Assembly (NCBI RefSeq): GCF_027887165.1
Contig: NC_077230.1
Span: forward strand, 327,158,415-327,222,414
Direction: 5' to 3'
Origin: Monodelphis domestica
Taxonomy: Eukaryota > Chordata > Mammalia > Didelphimorphia > Didelphidae
Length of the DNA: 64,000 bases
Below, one piece after another: positions 47,901 to 53,744 of the stretch. Numbering within the stretch: the stretch's first letter is position 1; every line of letters starts with the position of its first letter. The notes under the pieces are model-generated. The model worked only from the letters and a program-made list of their open reading frames with translations, had not been told where the DNA came from and ran no database searches. The position numbers and the translations under genes are program-made.

Positions 47901-50900
47901 CAAAACTATCCATAGTGCTGCCTAGCTGGTTCTAGTTGAGTATGCTCCCCCTCTCCCCCATAACCCTAGATAGCTGAGGGGCCAAGAAGACAGGTACCCT
48001 TGGTCAGTTTGCTTATGTTTGTATATGGGAATGAAGGGCAGAGTTATGATATTGAATATTTTCTTGAAGAATTCAAATTTCCATTTACCCTAGTGTTTCT
48101 GGATCTTCTTCTGCCCAAGAAAAGCTATTCCACTGAATAACAAGACTCAATCTTCTCTTTACCTTTGTACCTTTTGATCTCAAACCTGTCCTCTAACTTT
48201 TCAGCCCTCTTCCAAAACCAAAACTGTTTCCTTACCTTCTCAGGGCAACCCTGCCCATGACCAGATAGAGCCATTAACCTGGGAGCAATAAAAAAGAATG
48301 AATAAAAAAATATTACCAAGGGAAATAATGAAAAAGGTGGTGATAAAAGAGGTCTAGCACTTTCAGATTTCAAGCTATATTCTAAAGCAGAAATCATGAA
48401 AAACATTTAACATTGGTTTAAAAATGAACAGTCCAAAGACAAAGGAGAGTAAGAGATTATGAATTCAATAAACCAAAAAACAAAGAAATTGACATGGGGA
48501 TTCAGACTTCCCCTAAACACCCCCAAAACCCCAAAGGTGTTCATTTCTCCTTGTATTCCTACAGTGCCAGGGAAGGTGATTTTGGGCTAAAAGAAAGTTG
48601 TCCTCTGGCATTTTCTCTCATTCTTGATGAATAGATAGGCACCTCCCAACTTGCTTCTGATAAGCATCTTAGCTCAGATATCTAACTATCCCTTAAACTG
48701 GACAAGTTCATCCCCTTTTGACTTTGAGACATAGGACATAAGCATATGATCCATTTCAGGTGTCAGAGTCCCCAAAACATCACTCCATTACTCCATCATC
48801 ACTGTAATCATATAAGCCCTGCTGTCAAGAGGATATAAGTATCTTAAACTCCATCTACTCTGAGAGTCTGTATTCCACCTGCTCCAGCCTCCCTAACAAT
48901 GCAACTCAATAATCCAACTTGCATTCAATTTAATAAATCTCTTTTATTTTTAAGCTAATTACTGAAGCCTTATCATTCGTGAAGAAGGTGTCCCTTCTGT
49001 CCAGGTTTTCCTAATCAACTCTCTCCCACATCACAAATAACTTAGGAAAAAAACATACTATTTGAGATAAATTACTGAAAGACTATAAAGCAATTTGGCA
49101 AAAATTGGACTTGGACGAATAACTTAAACCATATTGCAAAATAAATTTTAAATGGATAAGTGAGCTTAACTTCAAAGATAATACTATAAAAAGTTAGAAG
49201 AAAAGCAAATCAAATACCCATCATAGCATTTTAAACTAAACACAGGATAGAAGCCAAGATAAATAATCAATTTCCAAAGATAAGTTAGAGACAACTTTGA
49301 TATGAAACTAAAAACCTTTCACACAAAATTTAAAGCATCTAGGATAAGAAAGGAAGCAATCAAAATGGGGGGGGGTCTTTTTTTCCTCTCAAAAAAGGGT
49401 CTGGTATCCAAGATATATAGACAACAGATTAATAACTAATCCCAAACATTATTTCCCAGCATATAAATGGTCAAATATTTGAGCAAATAGAATTGCAAAC
49501 TATAAAGCAAAGGAAAGAATGCTCAGTCACTAATAATAGAGAGATACACATCAAAACCACCCTGAGGCTTTACTTCACACTGAGAAAATTAGCAAATTCA
49601 GATGACAATAGTCAGGAATAGTCAATGTTAGAGGGCCTGGTAGGAAGGTGGGAAGACTGGCCCACAAATACACTATATATGGGAGCAGGGAATCAATACA
49701 AAAATTTTGGAAAGTGATTTAGAATTATGCAAATAAAAGGACTAAAAAGTCCACACTCTTTGACCTAGAAATTCCTGCACAAGCTTGCCCCCAAAAAGAT
49801 CATATACAGGCCAAAATATTTAAATTTTTTTTTGTGGTAGGAAAAAAGTGGAAGCCATGTAGATGAGCCTTGATGAGAGAATGGATAAAAAAATATATGT
49901 TACATGAATGTAATGGAATATAATTCCTTGCTCCTGAAGGAAGGAAGGTCTCAGGTAAGAAAGATCAGAGTTTAGATTCAACTTCATACACTTAGAAGAT
50001 GTGTGATAGTGGGCAAATAGCTCAGTATTCCTGTTAGTTTCCTTAACTGTAACAAGGGAATAATAACAGTACCTACCACACAAGAGTAGGGGTGTTATTA
50101 GGCTCAAATGAGATAATATTTTTAAAGTGCTTAGTACAGTGCCTGGCCCACAATAGGAACTGAAGCCTAATCCTTTCCACTTTCAGTAAGAAGCAACAAA
50201 TATGACAAATACAGAGAAGGAAAGGATTTACATGATTTTATGAAGAATGAAGAGGGTAGATCCAAGAAAACAGTAAACTCAATAACTACCAAAAATGTAA
50301 ATATAAAGAACTAAAAAAGAACTAAAAGTGAATGTTCACAAAATTACAAAGAGTAAGTCTGACTCTAAAGAAGTAATATAATAAGGCTCCACCTCCCCCA
50401 CCCCCACTCAATTCAAGAATTTAGTACATGGCACATATTAGCAGATTTTTAAATGTATTGCTAGGTTTTACTGATTTCCCTCTATTTTTTCTCCTTAAAA
50501 TGTTATTTGTTAAATGGGATAGCATTTTGATAGTTTGGCAGTACGGGAGATACTGGGAAAAATTTTGGTGATGTAAAAAAAGATATCCATAACCATTTAT
50601 TTTTTACAAAGAAAACTGCATTAATTATTCCCTTTCTATGTGCCAAAAAAAGAAGCAAGCTTAGTAATAAAGTCTCCCTAAGCACTAACTAACCTCTTTC
50701 CTCATCTCAGGGTCCATTTCTACTTCCTGCCTGTGAGAGGACATGGTGTGAAAAAGAGCTCTGTATTTGATGGCAAAGATGTTGTAGCTAAAACAGCTAA
50801 ACCTCAGTTTCCTTAAACTGGAAATAATAATCCTATGCATTATCTAATTATAAAAGTGTTATGAAGGTTCAACTAGGATAATGTGTACATTGTATCATTG

Positions 50901-53707
50901 TAAAGTCTTCCAAAACCTGAGTTCTGATTATACCACCTATTTGGCACCATGCCTCACTGTCTCATATTTTTATGTTTTGGGGTTACGGTGTACATGATGT
51001 GATCTCCTGCATCTCTTACAGATTCAATGCTGACCTATACATAGTCACAGGAAACATTAAATATTTGTGGCTTGATTCTAATCTGTTATTCCTCAGAGTT
51101 TAATATACCCCTTCCCCAAATAACCCAAATTCTTTGATACCTAAAGTTCTCCAGAGAAAGATCCTACAAAACAATCTTTAAACACATCTTATCAGTAAAT
51201 CTCTGCTTTTCTTTTTCTACCTTAAATCTTCTCCACAGAAGATTATCCCTTCTTTCAAAGGTGAATCTACCAGACAGGTTTTCCTATCAACTCCCTCTTC
51301 AGTATTTAGCCTAAGACAAGGGGGGAAAGGGCCAAAGTACACTAGGACCAGCAGGGAACTCATTTGGTTTAAGATAATCACACTGCTAATTTGGAACTAG
51401 TGTCTCCCTGCACTGGATTTCAAAGTTGACCAGAGAGGTAATGTGATGCCAGTAGTCATATTACCCTAGATTTGTTTTTACATAAAACACAATAAAAAAA
51501 TGTGGTTCTCCTACCAGATTGCCCTCAGTTAGGTTCTTCCAAGAATGGAAGGAAGTAGAATAACCTGCAATTCACTCCCAGTGATTACACAGAAACAGTG
51601 AGGGTTGGTGCCTTTTTTCTGATTTGCAGACTATGCTGCCTGGGTTCCTTTGGGCCATTCTGGGTCAGGAGATGAAAAAACAAACCAAACAAGTAGATTT
51701 TATTCTCCAAAAGATCCTGGGGATCAGGCTGGAGGGTGGGAAAGATCTAGATAGCAATTCCAGGCTTCCAGGGCCACCACACCCAAATTCCCAAACTCCA
51801 TAAATTGTGGTTTCCAAAGGGGTTGGGGGCATGTGAGCTCAAAGTCAGGCCTCAATTAAAATAATAACTCAAATAATTCTAGAATTACATCTACTTCTTT
51901 CTAGATTGTAAAGCTTCTCCTAAGCAAAATCTAGGATTTATTTTATCTGTCTAGCTATGCTTATGGGTTGTTCCCTGATCTAGAACAAAACATTTGTGTA
52001 CCCTAGAAAACTTTGAAAACTATATCCCTTTGTATTACTATCCAGCAGAGGCTTCAAGTTTTTCCAGTAACAGATGGAAATTAATATCAGGAAATAAATA
52101 CTTGTGAAATCTGGAGGGTAAATAAAACACTTGCATTCATCCAAAGTGTTGTGCCCTAGAGGTGACTCTCCCTACCTTGCCAGCCAATTACTACTCCAGT
52201 TTCTGCCTATCTCTCTGCCTCCTCATGAATATAAATCCAAAGCTCATAAGTATTTATTTCCTGATATTAACTTCCATCTGTCATTGGTAGTTTGACCATA
52301 GGAAGCCTGGCTAATCCTGAGGAGTTTCCCAAGATGGAAATGTATTCAGGTGGTGTGGATGAAAACTAAGATAGCAGTGTCTGCATGTGTATGGGCAGGA
52401 AAGTCACTACTACCTGCTGAGCCCCAAATATGCAGTGGTGGAAAAGTGGTGAGTAGGTAGGTGGTTCAGTGGTTAGAGTGCTGGGTCTAGAGTTGGGAAA
52501 ACTCATCTTCCAGAGTTCAAATCTAGCCTCTGAGATGATGACCCTGGGACTCTGTAAAATGACATGAAGAAGTAATTGCCAAGAAAATCTCACATAGAGT
52601 CACCAAAAAGTCCACAACATTGAATAAGATAGGTGCTGAACTTTGGAGTCAGAAGACTTGAGCAGAAATCTAGATCTTTGCTACCTGTGTAATCTTGAAC
52701 AAGTCAACTTTCTGAACACTTTCCTCATCATTAAAACAGGGATATTAATATCCTATTGACCTTACAGAATTGTTTTGAAGAAACCACTTTGTTCACTTTG
52801 AAGCACTATGTGAATTGCAGCAGATTTCTCCTGATAGAACAAGGGCAGGATGGATGTGAGTTTTTTTTCTGGAAAGGAGTTGGTCCTTCCTTGTTCTTCC
52901 TTCCTATCCACCCCTCACCCCACCACTATTGGAGCCAAATAATTAAAGAATTAACCAAATGTTGGCGATTAGCTGGGGAAGGCCAAGCAGAGAAGCAGAA
53001 GCCACACTCCAAAGATACCTCTGCCTTTGGTTGGGATGTTCCTGCTTCTCAGGCTCTTCCAAAGACACCTGGCTCCAAGACAAGTCAATTCACATCACAT
53101 CTGCAGAGACCTACCTGGATCCTCTATCTCCATCTTCTTTTCTTCCCTCCTCCCCTCACTGAACAGTTTTATTCCATCAGAGACTAAAAGGACAGGCAAA
53201 GAACTGGCCAAACAGAATTCCTAGGACCCATCTTAAGCACTTCCACTAAAGTCCGACTTTCCCTGCCAGCAGGTTATAAGTCAAAGCTGGCAGTTTAGGT
53301 GCTTGGAAATCACCAGAGGGGCACCTAAATTACCATCACCCCCACTCTGAGAGTTTCCACTAAGGTATCTCTCCACTCCCAGCACGTCTGACAAACAAAT
53401 GTCTCACTCCAGCCCGGCTGCGATAGCGCGTCTAGTCTGGCCTCGGAGCCCCTTGGTCTGCATGGGATAGCCAGTCTAGAGAGTTATCAAAGGACCTCCC
53501 AAGGCTACATCTCCGGGACAGTGGAGGTCACTCCTGAGACAAGACTCCAAGTTACCAGGCTTCGCCGACGGGCTGTCCTGCGGACGCACCCTTCTCCCCT
53601 TGAGCCCTCCCCTTCCCTCCTTGAGCCCCTCTCCCCAGCCCCACTTACCAGCTGTCTCTGGAGAAGACTCGGAGGAGGTAGATGCCGGGAGCAAGGGAAG
53701 TCCTCAT
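28840..53707 (-). CDS. SLC37A2: SLC37A2, glucose-6-phosphate/phosphate antiporter, 17-18 exons (gene span)
   Basis: SLC37A2 belongs to the SLC37 group of the major facilitator superfamily. It exchanges sugar phosphates for inorganic phosphate across the endoplasmic reticulum membrane and is strongly expressed in macrophages in other mammals. Seventeen exons with GT donors, AG acceptors and compatible phases give about 492 residues. They match the mammalian protein from the N-terminal S-L-A-P-G and F-S-R-D-S-W to V-Y-K-E-I-Q near the C-terminus. Residues about 20-42 form the first membrane helix. Exon 3 encodes a luminal loop with N-x-S/T sequons. Exons 8-9 encode the central hydrophilic loop, the least conserved part. 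No stop or frameshift is seen in any exon. SLC37A2 was chosen over SLC37A1 because of L-L-T-F-L-I-Y-x-C-Y-H-M-S-R-K, D-Y-T-N-G-R-A-T-T-C-C and L-I-S-P-T-G-W-N-N-V-F. Confidence 0.96.
29465..29529 (-). CDS. SLC37A2: SLC37A2 exon 17
   Basis: The acceptor ...CCCCTACAG precedes F-L-S-R-L-V-Y-K-E-I-Q-V-W, matching the human R-L-V-Y-K-E-I-Q-A-W. A usable donor, AG|GTGTGT, lies at 29465/29464 and would end the exon in phase 2. If it is not used, the frame continues to a TGA at 29296-29298, adding a 56-residue tail unlike any SLC37A2 C-terminus I know. Splicing gives a total length (about 497) closer to the human 501-505. Confidence 0.85.
29920..30017 (-). CDS. SLC37A2: SLC37A2 exon 16
   Basis: 98 bases, acceptor TTCTCCAG, donor GTG|GTAAAT. 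It encodes the last membrane helices (about residues 439-471), with A-A-L-G-P-L-L-A-G-L-I-S-P-T-G-W and M-L-I-S-A-D-V-L-A-C. Phase 1 in, phase 0 out. Confidence 0.95.
30234..30312 (-). CDS. SLC37A2: SLC37A2 exon 15
   Basis: 79 bases, acceptor CTCCCTAG, donor TTTAG|GTCAGT. It encodes G-T-H-K-S-L-R-G-N-S-K-A-L and A-A-I-I-D-G-T-G-S-L (about residues 413-439). The human protein has V-T-A-I-I-D-G-T-G-S-I. Phase 0 in, phase 1 out. Confidence 0.96.
30725..30798 (-). CDS. SLC37A2: SLC37A2 exon 14
   Basis: 74 bases, acceptor TTCCTAG, donor CTG|GTAAGT. It encodes M-L-I-I-C-G-A-L-V-N-G-P-Y-A-L-I-T-T and A-V-S-A-D-L (about residues 388-412). Nearly identical to human. Confidence 0.96.
31092..31140 (-). 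CDS. SLC37A2: SLC37A2 exon 13
   Basis: 49 bases, acceptor CTTCTCCCAG, donor GTAG|GTGAGA. It encodes L-F-L-Y-N-Y-V-G-Q-Q-S-F-G-S-S-V (about residues 372-388), a short helix-loop segment that is more variable than its neighbours. Confidence 0.93.
31650..31735 (-). CDS. SLC37A2: SLC37A2 exon 12
   Basis: 86 bases, acceptor GTGTTACAG, donor CTG|GTTAGT. It encodes G-I-L-A-G-I-V-S-D-Y-T-N-G-R-A-T-T-C-C and L-I-V-A-A-P-L (about residues 343-371). It holds the conserved D-Y-T-N-G-R loop typical of SLC37A2. Confidence 0.96.
32089..32151 (-). CDS. SLC37A2: SLC37A2 exon 11
   Basis: 63 bases, acceptor TCTCCACAG, donor ATAG|GTCAGG. It encodes A-H-F-G-P-K-K-A-G-D-L-S-T-L-F-D-V-G-G-I (about residues 322-343), the human A-H-F-S-A-K-E-A-G-D-L-S-T-L-F-D-V-G region. 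Confidence 0.95.
33395..33485 (-). CDS. SLC37A2: SLC37A2 exon 10
   Basis: 91 bases, acceptor TTTCCTCCAG, donor GTGG|GTAAGT. It encodes G-V-V-E-F-S-L-C-L-L-F-A-K-L-V-S-Y-T-F-L and W-L-P-L-Y-I-V-N-V (about residues 292-322), a membrane helix close to the human sequence. Confidence 0.96.
33673..33822 (-). CDS. SLC37A2: SLC37A2 exon 9 (central loop)
   Basis: 150 bases, acceptor CTGTGTTCAG, donor CCG|GTGAGT, phase 0 on both sides. It encodes 50 residues (about 242-291), mostly acidic and Ser/Gly-rich, ending A-L-R-I-P. This is the cytosolic loop between the two halves of the transporter. It is poorly conserved, but its length (50 against 51 in human) and its ending agree. Confidence 0.9.
34219..34256 (-). 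CDS. SLC37A2: SLC37A2 exon 8
   Basis: 38 bases, acceptor TTCTTTTAG, donor CAT|GTGAGT. It encodes Y-P-E-D-V-D-C-T-P-P-Q-H-H (about residues 229-241). The human protein has H-P-E-D-V-D-C-A-P-P-Q-H-H. Too short for a long open frame, but splice sites, phase and sequence all fit. Confidence 0.93.
34446..34690 (-). mobile_element. tRNA-derived SINE (longer MAR1-like type) in SLC37A2 intron 7
   Basis: Plus strand ctgactctttatgaccc, tttgccatttccttctcc, gatttgaactcaggtcttcc and ctctgtccattgtaccac are the reverse complement of a tRNA-derived marsupial SINE. Copies at 58186, 61755 and 63733 are of the same type. MIR-like sense pieces follow at 34695-34895 and 34910-35200. Confidence 0.7.
34695..35200 (+). 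repeat. MIR/CORE-SINE-like fragments in intron 7
   Basis: Two consecutive sense MIR-type patterns. The first has gttgtgtgaccttgagcaaat and taagaatcagatgaac. The second has tctcacttgattcttgcaa, tatttgaccaatggcaaat and catcatccacaaaactga. Both are diverged. Confidence 0.5.
35338..35504 (-). CDS. SLC37A2: SLC37A2 exon 7
   Basis: 167 bases, acceptor CATCTCTAG, donor GAGT|GTGAGT, the longest coding exon. It encodes R-G-F-I-M-G-I-W-N-S-H-T-S-V-G-N-I-L-G-S, then L-I-A-G-I-W-V, W-G-L-S-F-I-V-P-G-I-I and F-L-F-L-I-E (about residues 173-229). These are two membrane helices almost identical to human. Confidence 0.97.
35842..35945. repeat. (CT)n microsatellite in SLC37A2 intron 6
   Basis: About 100 bases of CT dinucleotides with a few interruptions. 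In the pre-mRNA this is a GA tract about 100 bases downstream of exon 6. Confidence 0.95.
36043..36119 (-). CDS. SLC37A2: SLC37A2 exon 6
   Basis: 77 bases, acceptor CTTCCTGTAG, donor GAAG|GTGAGT. It encodes I-F-N-G-L-A-Q-T-T-G-W-P-A-V-V-T-C-I-G-N, then W-F-G-K-G (about residues 148-173). Q-T-T-G-W-P is a hallmark of SLC37 and related organophosphate antiporters. Confidence 0.96.
36429..36564 (-). CDS. SLC37A2: SLC37A2 exon 5
   Basis: 136 bases, acceptor TTTCTCCAG, donor CAG|GTACAG. It encodes G-I-F-G-E-R-L-S-L-R-Y-Y-L, G-M-L-L-S-G-I-F-T-S-L-F-G-L-G-Y and N-I-H-Q-L-W (about residues 102-147). The human protein has G-V-F-G-E-R-L-P-L-R-Y-Y-L. The reading is continuous and phased with both neighbours. 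Confidence 0.96.
37141..37219 (-). CDS. SLC37A2: SLC37A2 exon 4
   Basis: 79 bases, acceptor TTGTTTTCAG, donor TCAG|GTATTA. It encodes D-Q-D-N-Y-K-E-L-L-G-G-V-D-D-A-F-L-V-A-Y, then A-L-G-M-F-V (about residues 76-102). The human protein has D-K-D-N-Y-K-E-L-L-G-G-V-D-N-A-F-L-I-A-Y. Confidence 0.95.
37505..38264 (-). mobile_element. L2 LINE 3' pieces, antisense, in SLC37A2 intron 3
   Basis: Positions 37505-37935 read as reverse L2 3' region (ggttatgaaggactttcag, cactggagtttattgagtagg, gaccaaataagagac). Positions 38125-38264 carry agggcacagagctaagtgctggg, the L2 3' terminus in reverse. The gap between them is unassigned. Confidence 0.5.
38439..38523 (-). CDS. SLC37A2: SLC37A2 exon 3 (luminal glycosylated loop)
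   Basis: 85 bases, acceptor CTTCTCCAG, donor TTTG|GTAAGA. It encodes S-E-L-H-R-N-C-S-E-I, then N-Y-T-N-S-T-T-W-C-N-W-S-P-F (about residues 48-75). Three N-x-S/T sequons (N-C-S, N-Y-T, N-S-T) sit in the first luminal loop, as in human N-C-S-E and N-D-T. Half of this exon is duplicated at 39809-39853. Confidence 0.95.
38985..39066 (-). CDS. SLC37A2: SLC37A2 exon 2 (first membrane helix)
   Basis: 82 bases, acceptor CTGTTACAG, donor AAG|GTGAGG. With the preceding TG it encodes W-Y-R-G-L-I-L-L-L-T-F-L-I-Y-T-C-Y-H-M-S, then R-K-P-I-S-V-V-K (about residues 20-47). Only a few conservative changes from human. Confidence 0.97.
39604..39853 (-). pseudogene. Duplicated half of SLC37A2 exon 3 plus intron 3
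   Basis: This segment is a diverged copy of 38265-38483. Shared blocks include acttctattac, catcacaat, ggcagactttggggaagtat, agttacacca and tggtgctgttggt. The last 45 bases (39809-39853) copy the 3' half of exon 3 with about five mismatches and keep a GT donor (TTTG|GTAAAA on the minus strand). The acceptor and first half of the exon are absent, so it is unlikely to be spliced as a normal exon. The copy has the same orientation as the gene and lies within an L1. It carries about 30 extra bases near 39660-39690. Confidence 0.85.
40565..40759 (-). mobile_element. MAR1/WSINE-type SINE with target-site duplication
   Basis: The reverse complement of the SINE is flanked by ctgtacaaacat at 40553-40564 and 40760-40771. 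Its T run (A tail) is at about 40567-40575. It is inserted in the L1 copy at 39290-40965. Confidence 0.9.
41235..41480 (+). mobile_element. L2 LINE 3' end
   Basis: Blocks gaaggcctttcctggttcc, ccttgagggcagagactc and aagtgcctgacatataaatg follow the L2 3' terminus. Confidence 0.55.
41745..42340 (+). mobile_element. LINE-1 3'-end fragment
   Basis: The order of blocks fits an L1 3' end: aaaatatttataacagcac, tggctgaacaaattagat, atggaatattacgatgttat, agtgagtaaaaccaggag and ttttgcttgactgtattcac. Non-coding now. Confidence 0.6.
42370..42640 (-). mobile_element. L2 LINE 3' end, antisense
   Basis: Pattern aagtacctattatgtaccaag, cattgccctgag, gagctaacattctaatagat and gcatccctcagaagat is the L2 3' end in reverse. 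Confidence 0.5.
43127..43430 (+). pseudogene. 7SL (SRP) RNA pseudogene, near full length
   Basis: About 304 bases align end to end with vertebrate 7SL RNA. Recognisable blocks are the gttgggtatgatgatacatgc start, a ctaaggctggtggatcactt segment, ctgagctgcaataggct, ggcatcaaaatggcaagctc, ttatggaggggcaaac, acaggttggaaag and the agacccagtctcaaaa end. An A-rich tail follows. Many substitutions and small indels disrupt the stems, so it is a retroposed dead copy, not a working SRP RNA gene. It lies in SLC37A2 intron 1 on the opposite strand. Confidence 0.85.
43440..47365. other. SLC37A2 intron 1, few features
   Basis: No exon was recognised. Weak MIR-like pieces are at 44290-44350 (sense) and 44790-44960 (antisense). 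A clearer sense copy is at 46445-46580 (caagtcacttaacctatc, ctcagtttccccatttataa). Confidence 0.45.
47370..47930. repeat. L2 3' end (sense) then CORE-SINE (antisense)
   Basis: Positions 47370-47680 end in the L2-type tagatgccataaatacttg and ttgaatgaacaaatgaat. Positions 47695-47930 are an antisense MIR/CORE-SINE (ctccattttacagaagagg, aaactgaggaggtttg, gtgctgcctagctgg). Confidence 0.5.
48250..49925 (+). mobile_element. Old LINE-1 split by an LTR
   Basis: Left part 48250-48494 (gagcaataaaaaagaatg, gaggtctagcactttcag, aagcagaaatcatgaaaaac) and right part 49034-49925 (aatttggcaaaaattggac, ttagagacaactttgat, cactgagaaaattagcaaat). Together they follow L1 ORF2 order. Frames are destroyed. Confidence 0.6.
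48495..49030 (+). mobile_element. Solo LTR of an endogenous retrovirus, likely
   Basis: About 536 bases start TGGGGATTC and end CTCCCACA, with tgaca/tcaca flanks as a weak target-site duplication. An AATAAA lies at 48932-48937 and a tataag box at about 48834, in the order expected of U3-R-U5. No coding sequence remains. It interrupts an L1 copy. Confidence 0.55.
49935..50165 (+). repeat. MIR/CORE-SINE-like fragment
   Basis: Sense pattern ggcaaatagctcagtattcc, ccttaactgtaacaaggg, aataataacagtacctacc and agtgcctggcccacaatagg. A further weak MIR-like piece is at 50740-50910. Confidence 0.6.
51020..51315 (+). mobile_element. Possible LTR 3' part
   Basis: The end of this stretch (aggttttcctatcaactccctc) resembles the end of the LTR at 48495-49030 (aggttttcctaatcaactctctc). 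The preceding T/C-rich region is also similar. The 5' boundary is unclear. From 51320 to 52440 no feature was recognised. Confidence 0.3.
52447..52800 (+). repeat. SINE then MIR-like fragment
   Basis: Positions 52447-52615 are a tRNA-derived SINE (taggtggttcagtggttaga, gtgctgggtctagagttggg, aactcatcttccagagttc). Positions 52630-52800 are MIR-like (gaactttggagtcagaag, cctgtgtaatcttgaacaag). Confidence 0.55.
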
Positions 53708-53740
53708 CATGGAGCTCGTTAAGGAGATCAGTCAACACCC
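53390..53740. promoter_or_regulatory. GC/CpG-richer region around SLC37A2 exon 1
   Basis: Several CpGs cluster here (cggctgcgatagcgcgtc near 53416, ttcgccgacgggctg near 53562, gcggacgc near 53580), unlike the surroundings. It overlaps exon 1 and the start of intron 1. A promoter role is inferred; no TATA box or start-site element stands out. Confidence 0.35.
53649..53707 (-). CDS. SLC37A2: SLC37A2 exon 1 (coding part, start codon)
   Basis: The exon reads M-R-T-S-L-A-P-G-I-Y-L-L-R-V-F-S-R-D-S and ends in TG before GTAAGT. The human protein starts M-R-S-S-L-A-P-G and has A-F-S-R-D-S-W. Two ATGs are adjacent (53710 and 53707). I chose the second because it matches the human start and has A at -3; using the first adds one Met. 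A TTTTAG with a good pyrimidine tract on the gene strand (exon border at 53739) suggests this may be the second exon, after a non-coding first exon not identified here. Confidence 0.93.
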
Positions 53741-53744
53741 TAAA

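Noticed and set aside
52756..53187. A 143-codon plus-strand open frame
   Set aside because: It overlaps a MIR-like fragment at its start, has no recognisable domain, and sits in SLC37A2 intron 1 with no splice or conservation support.
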